14,705 bases of DNA from an uncultured Prevotella sp. (GCA_900770515.1 CAAHDP010000395.1:1-14705); one strand, 5' to 3'. Positions 7,849 through 14,576 are shown, counted from the stretch's first letter. Notes: generated by a model not told the origin, from the sequence alone. Translations and numbers: made by a program.

Positions 7849-8883
7849 ATGAAACTGAGCATTATCATACCCGTTTATCGCACACCAGACACCTTATCCA
7901 GATGCCTGGATAGCATTCTGCGACAATCATTCACCGACTACGAGATAATTCTCGTTGACGATGGATCGCCCGACGAATGCCCATACCTCTGCGATGAATA
8001 TGCAGCAAGCAATAAAAACATCCAGGTTATACACAAGAAAAACGGAGGACTGAGCGACGCACGCAATGCAGGTATAGAGCGCGCCCAAGGCGAATACATC
8101 ACCTTTATAGACAGCGATGATGCCATCCAAGAAGATACCCTGATTGTTCTCATGGAAGAGCTGGAAAAATATCCGGATATCGAGATCTTGGAATATCCTA
8201 TCAAAGAAAGAATAGGCAACCCCAATAGGGAAAAAATCCTATCATTCAAGCCTCAGAAATATAACGATGTACTCGACTATTGGCTAGGAGAAAGAGCTTT
8301 CGCACACACCTATGCCTGCAACAAAATATTCAAGTGCAACTTATTTCATAACATACAATTTCCGAAAGGAAAAAGCTTTGAAGACGTGTTGACAACTCCT
8401 TATCTCATGGGATTAATCCCCGTGGATAAATCTTGGAAAAGTCCTTGCATAAAGGAGATAAATGTCTGTTATACAACGGTAAAACCAACAATAAAAGTTA
8501 CCGATAAGGGACTGTATCTTTATTATTGGAACAACCAGGGGATCACCGCCAAGGCTAAATATCAGGATTTACTCAACCTATATTTAGGACAGACGCAATC
8601 CATGCTCCAGCTATTCGAAAGGATGAAGGGACGAGAAGAAGAAATACTAGCCAAATATCAGTACCCACTGGAAGAGTTTATGACAAGTATTCTCAATGTA
8701 TTGCTCGACCTTTACGAGGAATCGGGAAAATATGAACCAACTCCACCTCTTATCAACTGGGTGAAATGGCTAAGCCAATACCACCCCATCTCTTCATGGA
8801 AATTGAAATTATTAAATATCATAGGTTATCATAGATTATGCAAACTCAACAAACTTATACATCAGATATACAGGCACCATTAG
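7849..8883 (+). CDS. Family-2 glycosyltransferase with possible in-frame insertion
   Basis: A 344-residue cytoplasmic sugar transferase. Motifs are SIIIPVYRTPDTL, LVDDGSPD (Asp37-Asp38), GGLSDARNAGI, and the DxD site Asp88-Ser-Asp90 followed by Asp91. FEDVLTTPYL (177-186) supplies the likely catalytic acid. GLYLYYWNNQGITAKA is the usual downstream strand of this GT2 subgroup. Between LIPV (189-192) and IKVTDKG (215-221) sits an extra stretch of about 22 residues rich in Lys and Cys (Cys200, Cys207) that looks out of place. The gene has its own promoter and nearly no leader. Its last 46 bases overlap the next GT2 gene in another frame, so the two are co-transcribed and probably coupled in translation. 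Sugar specificity is unknown. Confidence 0.88.
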   Translation: MKLSIIIPVYRTPDTLSRCLDSILRQSFTDYEIILVDDGSPDECPYLCDEYAASNKNIQVIHKKNGGLSDARNAGIERAQGEYITFIDSDDAIQEDTLIVLMEELEKYPDIEILEYPIKERIGNPNREKILSFKPQKYNDVLDYWLGERAFAHTYACNKIFKCNLFHNIQFPKGKSFEDVLTTPYLMGLIPVDKSWKSPCIKEINVCYTTVKPTIKVTDKGLYLYYWNNQGITAKAKYQDLLNLYLGQTQSMLQLFERMKGREEEILAKYQYPLEEFMTSILNVLLDLYEESGKYEPTPPLINWVKWLSQYHPISSWKLKLLNIIGYHRLCKLNKLIHQIYRHH

Positions 8884-9815
8884 TAAGCTTCATCGTCACA
8901 ACTTACAATTTGCCAGTAGAATACATCAAAGAATGCCTCGACAGCATTCTTCAGCTCTCGCTGAGTGACAAGGAAAGAGAAATCATCCTAGTAGATGACG
9001 GAAGCGACATCTGTCAGCTCAACGAACTGTCAGAATATCTCACCCATATCATCTATCTGCGCCAACCTAACCAGGGAGTAAGCGTGGCACGCAACTATGG
9101 AATGATGATGGCTAAAGGAAGATTCATACAGTTTGTAGACGGAGATGATTATCTCATACAATCAGCTTACGAGCACTGCCTTGACATCGTGAGATATCAC
9201 CAACCAGACATCGTCACCTTTAAATTTTCCAAGGATAATTCTGCTGAAGCTACATACGAACTTCCAATTCCAGTATCTGGCACAGAATACCTGTCAAACA
9301 ATAATTTGCGTGGAGCTGTCTGGTCATATATTTTCAGACGAAGCATTAAAGGTACCTTGGAATTCACACCAGGTATCGTGTATGGGGAGGACGAGGAATT
9401 CACGCCACAACTGTTCTTACGTGCCGAACGCATCTTTAAAACAAATGCCGAGGCTTACTATTATCGGGTAAATACAAATTCTGTAAGTCACCAGCTTAAC
9501 AAAGAAAAGATAAATCAGAGAATGGACAATAACTTAGAAGTTATTTTGCATCTGCAGAAGTTGCTTGATAAGATTCCTGTAGCCGACCGTCAGGCACTGA
9601 GCCGTCGCATAGCTCAACTGTCCATGGATTATCTCTACAACAATATTCGTCTCTATCATTCCTTAATTTCTCTCAATCAAGCTATCAAGACATTGAAGAA
9701 ACATGGCTTATACCCTCTTCCTGACAAGGATTACACCAAGAAATATACCATGTTCAGAAAAGTTATAAGTACCTATGTAGGCAGAATTGCTCTCTTGTTC
9801 TTTATAAAAAAATAA
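8838..9815 (+). CDS. Family-2 glycosyltransferase
   Basis: A 325-residue GT-A enzyme. After a 13-residue polar lead come SFIVTTYNLPVEYI, LVDDGSD (Asp53-Asp54), QGVSVARNYGMMMAKG, and the metal site FVDGDD (Asp101, Asp103, Asp104). YGEDEEFTPQLFLRA carries the acidic base region. The C-terminal part is helical and basic with a short hydrophobic end (IALLFFIKK) that may touch the membrane. The start lies inside the preceding GT2 gene; an alternative downstream start is unlikely because the next Met falls well inside the catalytic domain. With its two neighbours it forms a three-gene glycosyltransferase operon. Donor and acceptor are unknown. Confidence 0.88.
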   Translation: MQTQQTYTSDIQAPLVSFIVTTYNLPVEYIKECLDSILQLSLSDKEREIILVDDGSDICQLNELSEYLTHIIYLRQPNQGVSVARNYGMMMAKGRFIQFVDGDDYLIQSAYEHCLDIVRYHQPDIVTFKFSKDNSAEATYELPIPVSGTEYLSNNNLRGAVWSYIFRRSIKGTLEFTPGIVYGEDEEFTPQLFLRAERIFKTNAEAYYYRVNTNSVSHQLNKEKINQRMDNNLEVILHLQKLLDKIPVADRQALSRRIAQLSMDYLYNNIRLYHSLISLNQAIKTLKKHGLYPLPDKDYTKKYTMFRKVISTYVGRIALLFFIKK

Positions 9816-9847
9816 ATATTTTTACTATCAAGAAAAGAAGATAAGAT

Positions 9848-10993
9848 ATGAAGATACTACTCATGGGAGAATATAGTAATGTGCATGCCACGCTTGCCGA
9901 AGGACTTCGCAAGCTGGGGCATCACGTTACCGTGCTCTCCAACGGCGACTTTTGGAAGAATTATCCACGAGATATTGACCTGGTAAGAAAGCCTGGAAAA
10001 CTGGGCGGAATCATGTATATGATGAAGTTATACACAAATGTGCATAAGTTGAGAGGATACGACATCGTACAACTTATCAACCCGATGTTTCTGGAGCTGA
10101 AGGCAGAACGCATCTTCCCTATTTACCAATATCTGAGAAAGCATAACAAGAAGATAATTCTGGGTGGATTCGGAATGGATTACTATTGGGTAAGCGTTTG
10201 CTGCAAAGATAAACCTTTGAGATACAGCGATTTCAATATCGGTGATGAATTACGGACCAATGCTGATGCGCTGAAAGAAAGAAAAGACTGGCTGGGAACA
10301 GAAAAAGGAAGACTCAACCAGATGATTGCCGAAGATTGCGATGGCATCATAACGGGACTTTATGAATACTGGGCATGTTATCAACCTGGTTTTCCACAGA
10401 AAACAACGTTTATCCCCTTCCCTATCAAACCGAAGTTGATAACTTCCGGAAATGGCAACTCATATACCAATGCAGAAAACCATCAGGTTATCCCATTGGA
10501 TATTCCCAAGAAGGTAAAGCTCTTCATCGGAATCAACAAAAGCAGAAGCGAATACAAGGGCACCGATATCATGCTGAAGGCAGCACAAGCCATAGCTAAG
10601 AAATATCCAGACAAGACGGAACTCCGGATAGCCGAAAATATTCCTTTTGCTGAATATGTAAAAATGATGAATGGAAGCGATGCTATACTCGATCAGCTCT
10701 ACAGTTACACGCCATCCATGAATCCGCTGGAGGCGATGGCGAGAGGAATTATCTGCATAGGTGGCGGAGAACCGGAGAATTACGAGATTATACACGAGGA
10801 TAAGCTACGCCCTATCATTAACGTGCTTCCTAACTACGAAAGTGTTTACCAGGAACTGGAACACCTCGTATTGCACCCAGAGCTTATTCCTTTGCTCAAA
10901 CAGCAAAGCATAGAATACATCAGCAAGCATCACGACTACATCAAGGTGGCTGAAAGATATGAGGCATTCTATCAAAAACTGCTTATCCGATAA
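9848..10993 (+). CDS. GT-B glycosyltransferase, GT4-like
   Basis: A 381-residue cytoplasmic sugar transferase with a two-domain GT-B layout. The N-terminal domain opens with ILLMGEYSNVHATLAEGLRK and the acceptor-side GHHVTVLS strand. The C-terminal nucleotide-sugar domain shows KLFIGINKSRSEYKGTD, with the Arg/Lys pair that contacts diphosphate. PSMNPLEAMARG follows, with Glu295, and then GGGEPE (Glu308, Glu310), the spaced glutamates of GT4 enzymes. It follows the GT2 gene after 32 bases and is the last gene before the convergent repeat region. The sequence between LGGFGMDYYW and TGLYEYWA is unusual for GT4, so the exact CAZy family should be treated as provisional. Substrates are not readable. 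Confidence 0.82.
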   Translation: MKILLMGEYSNVHATLAEGLRKLGHHVTVLSNGDFWKNYPRDIDLVRKPGKLGGIMYMMKLYTNVHKLRGYDIVQLINPMFLELKAERIFPIYQYLRKHNKKIILGGFGMDYYWVSVCCKDKPLRYSDFNIGDELRTNADALKERKDWLGTEKGRLNQMIAEDCDGIITGLYEYWACYQPGFPQKTTFIPFPIKPKLITSGNGNSYTNAENHQVIPLDIPKKVKLFIGINKSRSEYKGTDIMLKAAQAIAKKYPDKTELRIAENIPFAEYVKMMNGSDAILDQLYSYTPSMNPLEAMARGIICIGGGEPENYEIIHEDKLRPIINVLPNYESVYQELEHLVLHPELIPLLKQQSIEYISKHHDYIKVAERYEAFYQKLLIR

Positions 10994-11016
10994 AGGAAAA
11001 TACAACACCTTAGAAA

Positions 11017-11104
11017 TTTAGTCTTAAGGGGAAATATATTTAGCCTTAAGGAGAAATATATTTAGCCTTAAGGGAAAATAAATTTAGCCTTAAGGGAAAA
11101 TATA
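11017..11104. repeat. Four 22-bp tandem repeats, each with a CTTAAG palindrome
   Basis: Units lie at 11017-11038, 11039-11060, 11061-11082 and 11083-11104, with no gaps and identical length. Each reads TTTAG-(C/T)CTTAAGG followed by an A-rich stretch ending in ATA or AAA; units differ at only a few positions. Units 2 to 4 hold the perfect 8-base palindrome CCTTAAGG. The array begins 24 bases after the GT4 stop and lies between convergent genes, so it is not a promoter of either. A phase of 22 bases is about two helical turns. It could be a protein-binding array or a variable-number repeat. Confidence 0.9.
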
Positions 11105-11105
11105 T

Positions 11106-11141
11106 ATGAGGATGTATCATGTACTTATGACACATCCTCAT
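11106..11141 (-). terminator. Hairpin terminator between convergent operons (mainly for nadA)
   Basis: ATGAGGATGT (11106-11115) pairs perfectly with ACATCCTCAT (11132-11141). After one A-C mismatch the stem continues TCAT/ATGA around the loop GTACTT. It begins 9 bases after the nadA stop codon. On the minus strand it is followed by an AT run including TTTT; on the plus strand no T-run follows, so it probably serves nadA better than the GT operon. Confidence 0.6.
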
Positions 11142-11150
11142 GAAATCACC

Positions 11151-12143
11151 TTATGAAAGCGAAAGCATCTTCTCGATAGGCTTCACAGCATCCTTGGCAA
11201 TATCCTCTGCCACTTCCACTGTAGGCCAGCCGAACTTCAGGCTATTATAAATCTTCTTCAAAGAGTTCATCTTCATGTACTCGCACTCATTGCAGCTGCA
11301 GCCTACTCCACCCTCGCTTACCTCTGGTGGCACAGGATAGAAGATGACATCAGGGCAATTGCGCTCCAACTCATGCAGAATACCAGCCTCTGTGGCGATG
11401 ATATACTCCTTGATTTCCGGATGCTCCTGGGCATAATGCAGCATGGTGGCTGTAGAACCCTTCACATCGGCTACGGCAAGCACAGGAGCCTTGCACTCCA
11501 GGTGAGCCATCACAACAGCCTCAGGATGCTCCTGCTTCAACTTAACGATGGCCTCTACAGAGAATTTCTCGTGTACATGGCAGCCACCGTTCCAGAGCAG
11601 CATGTTTCTGCCCGTTACGCTGTTGATATAGTTGCCGAGGTTGTAATCAGGACCAAAGATAATCTTCTCGTCCTGTGGGAAGCTGTCAATCACCTTCTTG
11701 GCATTACCGCTGGTCACTACGCAATCGGTAAGCGCCTTCACGGCAGCCGTAGTATTCACATAGCTCACCACCTTGTAACCAGGATGCTCCTCCTTATATT
11801 TCTTCAAATCCTCAGCCTTGCAGCTGTCGGCGAGCGAGCAGCCGGCATTCAGGTCAGGGCAGAGCACGGTTTTGTCAGGACTCAGGAGCTTGCAAGTCTC
11901 AGCCATGAAGTGCACACCGCACATAACCATCACCTTGGCATCGGTTTCGGCAGCCTTGCGAGCCAGTGCCAAAGAATCACCCACAAAGTCGGCAATATCC
12001 TGAATCTCACCAACCGTGTAGTAGTGGGCGAGGATAATTGCATCTTTCTCCTTGCAAAGCTTTCTGATTTCAGCCTTCAAGTCCAAGGTCTCGTCGATAG
12101 GTTCATCCACGTAACCTTTCTTTATCCAATCGTTTTTCACCAT
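11151..12143 (-). CDS. nadA: Quinolinate synthase NadA
   Basis: A 330-residue cytosolic [4Fe-4S] enzyme that condenses iminoaspartate with dihydroxyacetone phosphate to quinolinate in de novo NAD synthesis. Conserved blocks are AIILAHYYTVGEIQDIADF, MCGVHFMAETCKLLSP, AGCSLADSC (Cys102), LLWNGGCHVHEKF (Cys188), and the closing cluster CSCNEC (Cys282, 284, 287). Cys102, Cys188 and one of the last group are the expected cluster ligands. The start MVKNDWIKKGY fits the family length. nadB and nadC are not in this window, so the gene is separated from its usual partners here. A hairpin follows the stop. Upstream lies the 540-base gap with DnaA-box-like sites; no strong promoter sits close to the start. 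Confidence 0.95.
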   Translation of the reverse strand: MVKNDWIKKGYVDEPIDETLDLKAEIRKLCKEKDAIILAHYYTVGEIQDIADFVGDSLALARKAAETDAKVMVMCGVHFMAETCKLLSPDKTVLCPDLNAGCSLADSCKAEDLKKYKEEHPGYKVVSYVNTTAAVKALTDCVVTSGNAKKVIDSFPQDEKIIFGPDYNLGNYINSVTGRNMLLWNGGCHVHEKFSVEAIVKLKQEHPEAVVMAHLECKAPVLAVADVKGSTATMLHYAQEHPEIKEYIIATEAGILHELERNCPDVIFYPVPPEVSEGGVGCSCNECEYMKMNSLKKIYNSLKFGWPTVEVAEDIAKDAVKPIEKMLSLS

Positions 12144-12236
12144 AACATTAATATTATATTTCTTTATTTCTTATTTTTTAAAAAAGAATATAAGGATGAT
12201 GATATGACGTGGAAAAGTGGATAAAAAACATCGTAA

Positions 12237-12443
12237 TTATTTGCTTTTTTCATTATCCAAGTCTTGTCTCAGGTTATCAGCATAGGGCTTGGAAATCTTT
12301 TTCTTGGCTCTTAATGCTTTAACCTTTTTATCAACATTTCCCCAATTCGCTGCAAAGTTAATAAGTTTATATCTTTTTTCAGTCAAAAACTGCGAAAAAG
12401 TTTCTAAAAACTTATTAATAACCCTGTGGATATCCATAATCAC
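12237..12443 (-). CDS. Doubtful small open frame (68 aa) inside the origin-like gap
   Basis: The frame runs from an ATG at 12443 to a TAA at 12237 and would make a lysine-rich, soluble 68-residue protein with no recognised domain (central part NFAANWGNVDKKVKALRAKK). It lies 93 bases upstream of nadA in the same direction. Against it: its start overlaps a DnaA-box-like site, a promoter-like box lies inside it, and the residue make-up is what an A-rich strand gives by chance. I list it because it is the only minus-strand frame in the gap, and rate it low. Confidence 0.2.
   Translation of the reverse strand: MIMDIHRVINKFLETFSQFLTEKRYKLINFAANWGNVDKKVKALRAKKKISKPYADNLRQDLDNEKSK
12353..12387 (-). 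promoter_or_regulatory. Possible minus-strand promoter upstream of nadA
   Basis: On the minus strand TAACTTTG (plus positions 12353-12360) matches the -7 box TAnnTTTG. The nearest upstream TTTG (12384-12387) is 23 bases away, longer than the usual 19-21. If used, it would give nadA a leader of about 200 bases starting inside the origin-like gap. Confidence 0.35.
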
Positions 12444-12623
12444 GGGTGTTGGGATAGGGGGATGTGGATATTCCGCAAGTTATTAAAAAGTTATTAAGAG
12501 GGTTTTCCGTACACTTATCCACGTTTTTGTGGATAATCTGAAATGATACTGTTTTTTAAAAGATAATCAGCTGATAATCAATAGGATTCCTGTAAGTATC
12601 AACTGTGAATCCATAGTGAAGAA

Positions 12624-12671
12624 GCAAAAAAGCAGATTTCCCGTGGCTGATAGGCCTCAGGAAACCTGCTT
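12624..12671 (-). terminator. Rho-independent terminator after the DUF4254-GT9 operon
   Basis: Reading the minus strand, AAGCAG, one mismatch, TTTCC, an 18-base loop, GGAAA, mismatch, CTGCTT, then a run of six T. Pairs are 12630-12635 with 12666-12671 and 12637-12641 with 12660-12664. The structure starts 12 bases after the GT9 stop codon, the normal place for an intrinsic terminator, and would also shield the origin-like region from GT9 transcription. Confidence 0.75.
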
Positions 12672-12683
12672 CTTTTATCATTG

Positions 12684-13769
12684 TTATCTCTTCTTTAAGA
12701 TTCTATCTAGTTTTTCCACCACCATTTCTGGCGATATGTTCTTCATGCAGGCAAAGTCGCCTCGCATACAGGGTTTGTTGCCGTAAATGCTGCAAGGCCG
12801 ACAAGGCATGTCGAGCTGTACGGCATTTTCCGGGCTTTGGTGCCATCCCATAAAGCCTGCGTAAGGGTGGGTGGCACCCCAGATGCTCACCACTGGCGTG
12901 TTGACAAGCGATGCCAGATGCATATTGCCGCTATCCATGCTCAGCATAACGCGGAGATGACTCATGAGAATCAGCTCGTCTGAGATGCCATGGAGCTTGG
13001 CAGATGCATTCACCACCTGCGGGAACTTCTCAGCCCAGGCATCCATCACAGGAGTTTCATCCTGACCGCCGCCAAAAAGGAAGATGTGACTATGTGGATA
13101 ATGGCTGATAAGTTGCTGGATAACTTTTTCCATCAGAGGTTGTGGATAAATTTTCCCGGCATGTGCCGCAAAAGGAGCTATACCTATCCAAGGAGCTTCT
13201 AAGTTATTGTCATCCAGAGAAATGAGATTTCCTCCTTCTGCTTGGAAAACTTCTTGCGGAAGCGTGGATAAGTTGCCTTTACCCTCACCGAATATGCTTT
13301 GGAAATCCAGTTTTACCGGATAACCCAACTGTTCAAAAACATCGGCATAGTTTTGGAAAGATGATGGCTGCTTTACCAGTTTCTTGTTGGTGCTTGCCAC
13401 GAGCATGCGTTTTCCCTTGCGATGCTTGTCAATGTGTGCCACATTGAAGTTGTCCAGGTTGAAGCGCATGCGCAGATAGCTGGAGCGGAGCACGCTGTGA
13501 AGATCGGCTATCGCCGTAAACTGCTTGGCGATGAGTCTGCGATAGAGGGCATTCAGTCCTTTTACACCTTTATACTCCCCCTTGAGGTCAGCTTCCATGA
13601 ATCCGACGTTAGGGGAGAGGTTTTCGAAGAAAGGACGGGCGAATGGACGGCTCAGCACGGTGATTCTCACATGAGGATATTGCTTTGCCAGGGAATATAC
13701 CACGGGCACAGTCATGGCAACGTCGCCCATGGCTGAGAATCTTATTACGAGAATATGCTCTGTCTTCAT
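12684..13769 (-). CDS. Family-9 glycosyltransferase (LPS heptosyltransferase-like)
   Basis: A 361-residue cytoplasmic GT-B enzyme. The N-terminus HILVIRFSAMGDVAMTVPVV is the hallmark of ADP-heptose:LPS heptosyltransferases. The C-terminal domain has IGIAPFAAHAGKIYP, IFLFGGGQDE, and the donor-site block LSMDSGNMHLASLVNTPVV followed by WGATHP. A cysteine-rich tail (CRPCSIYGNKPCMRGDFAC) follows, as in many Bacteroidota members. The likely role is adding a core sugar to LPS; whether the donor is heptose is not shown. It follows the DUF4254 gene by 37 bases and shares its promoter. The coding body also contains three DnaA-box-like 9-mers. An intrinsic terminator follows. Confidence 0.88.
   Translation of the reverse strand: MKTEHILVIRFSAMGDVAMTVPVVYSLAKQYPHVRITVLSRPFARPFFENLSPNVGFMEADLKGEYKGVKGLNALYRRLIAKQFTAIADLHSVLRSSYLRMRFNLDNFNVAHIDKHRKGKRMLVASTNKKLVKQPSSFQNYADVFEQLGYPVKLDFQSIFGEGKGNLSTLPQEVFQAEGGNLISLDDNNLEAPWIGIAPFAAHAGKIYPQPLMEKVIQQLISHYPHSHIFLFGGGQDETPVMDAWAEKFPQVVNASAKLHGISDELILMSHLRVMLSMDSGNMHLASLVNTPVVSIWGATHPYAGFMGWHQSPENAVQLDMPCRPCSIYGNKPCMRGDFACMKNISPEMVVEKLDRILKKR
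13093..13271. other. Three DnaA-box-like sites inside the GT9 gene
   Basis: TGTGGATAA occurs perfectly at 13093-13101 and 13141-13149, and CGTGGATAA (one mismatch) at 13263-13271, all in the same orientation as most boxes in the adjacent gap. They lie 0.55-0.75 kb from the candidate origin core and may be accessory DnaA-binding sites. They could also be chance products of codons for Leu-Ser-Thr or Tyr-Pro-His. Confidence 0.4.
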
Positions 13770-13806
13770 ACGTCAATTTCTTCTTTATATATATAATAAG
13801 GTGTAT

Positions 13807-14412
13807 TTACTTCTGATTGTAGAGTACAGGATTGGTTGATGGATCGTTGTACATCTTCATCTGTCGATACCCCTTCATGTACTTTCTTCCTGCCTCGATG
13901 TCTTCCAGGAGCTGGTCGATGGCTGTAGAGAGGTCTACCTGCTGTTCGAGCAGCACGTTGAGCTTAGCCTGGCATTTTGCCTTGTGCTCTGCTGATGCTT
14001 CAGGGCGATTCACCTGTTCCTTCATGTGATAAATCTTGAGGGCGAGGATGCTCAGGCGGTCTACTGCCCATGCCGGACTCTCGGTGTTGATGCGTGCATC
14101 ATCCTGCACCTTCACGTCTTTGTAAACCTCACGGAAATAAGAGTCAATCTGTTCCACGAGGTCTGTGCGATCCTGATTACTCTTGTCGATTCGGCGTTTC
14201 AATACGAGTGCTTCGGCAGGGTCAATCTGCGGATCACGGATGATATCCTCGAAGTGCCACTGCACGGTATCAATCCAACATTTGAGGTAGAGACGATTCT
14301 CGATGGTACCCTCAGCGAAAGGATTATTGATAGGAGTATCAATGTTGTCTTTGATATGATAATCGGCTATCGCCTGATTAAATATCTTATTCGCGTTTTC
14401 TGTAAATGTCAT
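13807..14412 (-). CDS. DUF4254 domain protein
   Basis: A 201-residue soluble, largely helical protein. The text IENRLYLKCWIDTVQWHFEDIIRDP near residue 40 and the later WAVDRLSILALKIYHMKEQ and YRQMKMYNDP segments match the DUF4254 family of Bacteroidota. No signal peptide, membrane helix or catalytic motif is seen, and no biochemical function is known to me. It is the first gene of a two-gene operon with the GT9 heptosyltransferase-like gene, which suggests a part in LPS core assembly or its control. Its promoter faces away from acpP, and its leader is made almost wholly of a 24-base tandem repeat. Confidence 0.82.
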   Translation of the reverse strand: MTFTENANKIFNQAIADYHIKDNIDTPINNPFAEGTIENRLYLKCWIDTVQWHFEDIIRDPQIDPAEALVLKRRIDKSNQDRTDLVEQIDSYFREVYKDVKVQDDARINTESPAWAVDRLSILALKIYHMKEQVNRPEASAEHKAKCQAKLNVLLEQQVDLSTAIDQLLEDIEAGRKYMKGYRQMKMYNDPSTNPVLYNQK

Positions 14413-14415
14413 GCT

Positions 14416-14463
14416 GTTTATTATGTTTGATTAAATACAGTTTATTACGTTTGATTAAATACA
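14416..14463. repeat. 24-bp tandem direct repeat in the DUF4254 leader
   Basis: Units 14416-14439 and 14440-14463 are adjacent and differ at one base (T14424 versus C14448). Each contains GTTTGATTAAATACA. The predicted minus-strand transcript start lies near 14461, so the two units fill the whole leader between promoter and start codon. Confidence 0.9.
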
Positions 14464-14466
14464 GTA

Positions 14467-14498
14467 CAAAAGTAACAAAATAATCTCAAATCACCAAC
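14467..14498 (-). promoter_or_regulatory. Promoter of the DUF4254-GT9 operon
   Basis: On the minus strand TACTTTTG (plus 14467-14474) is an exact TAnnTTTG box. GTTG (14495-14498), matching three of four bases of TTTG, lies 20 bases upstream. Transcription would start near 14461, about 50 bases before the ATG at 14412. Confidence 0.6.
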
Positions 14499-14524
14499 AA
14501 AAAAGGCAAAAAAGGCAAAAAGTA

Positions 14525-14549
14525 TGCACAACTTAGGGGTATTTGTGCA
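14525..14549. promoter_or_regulatory. Operator-like palindrome between the divergent promoters
   Basis: TGCACAA (14525-14531) and TTGTGCA (14543-14549) are perfect inverted repeats separated by 11 bases, giving half-site centres 18 bases apart. It sits 27 bases upstream of the acpP -33 box and also upstream of the DUF4254 promoter. The spacing fits a dimeric helix-turn-helix regulator; which one is unknown. Confidence 0.45.
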
Positions 14550-14576
14550 CAGAAAAGTACTTTTTTTGCTAAAATA

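Larger units (their letters stand above)
12216..12580. other. Candidate chromosomal replication origin (oriC)
   Basis: The 540-base gap between nadA and the GT9 gene holds five 9-mers matching the DnaA box TTATCCACA with at most one mismatch. They lie at 12216-12224, 12425-12433, 12463-12471, 12515-12523 and 12528-12536 (perfect). The last two form a dyad TTATCCAC-N6-GTGGATAA. Between boxes lies an AT-rich pair of direct repeats, AAGTTATTAA at 12477-12486 and 12488-12497, suitable for strand opening. A second pair, GATAATCA at 12562-12569 and 12573-12580, lies to the right. The plus strand is C-rich at 12301-12360 (6 G, 15 C) and G-rich at 12421-12480 (20 G, 10 C). The gene orientation around it is mixed and dnaA is not in the window. 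Confidence 0.55.

Noticed and set aside
11017..11104. CRISPR array.
   Set aside because: The repeats are directly adjacent with no spacers and no cas genes are present.
11373..12224. A 283-codon open frame on the plus strand opposite nadA.
   Set aside because: It is fully antisense to a strongly conserved enzyme, has no domain-like sequence, and arises from the codon composition of nadA.
14499..14516. Two AAAAAAGGC units as a possible functional repeat.
   Set aside because: Too short and A-rich to separate from chance, although A-tracts near a promoter could bend DNA.
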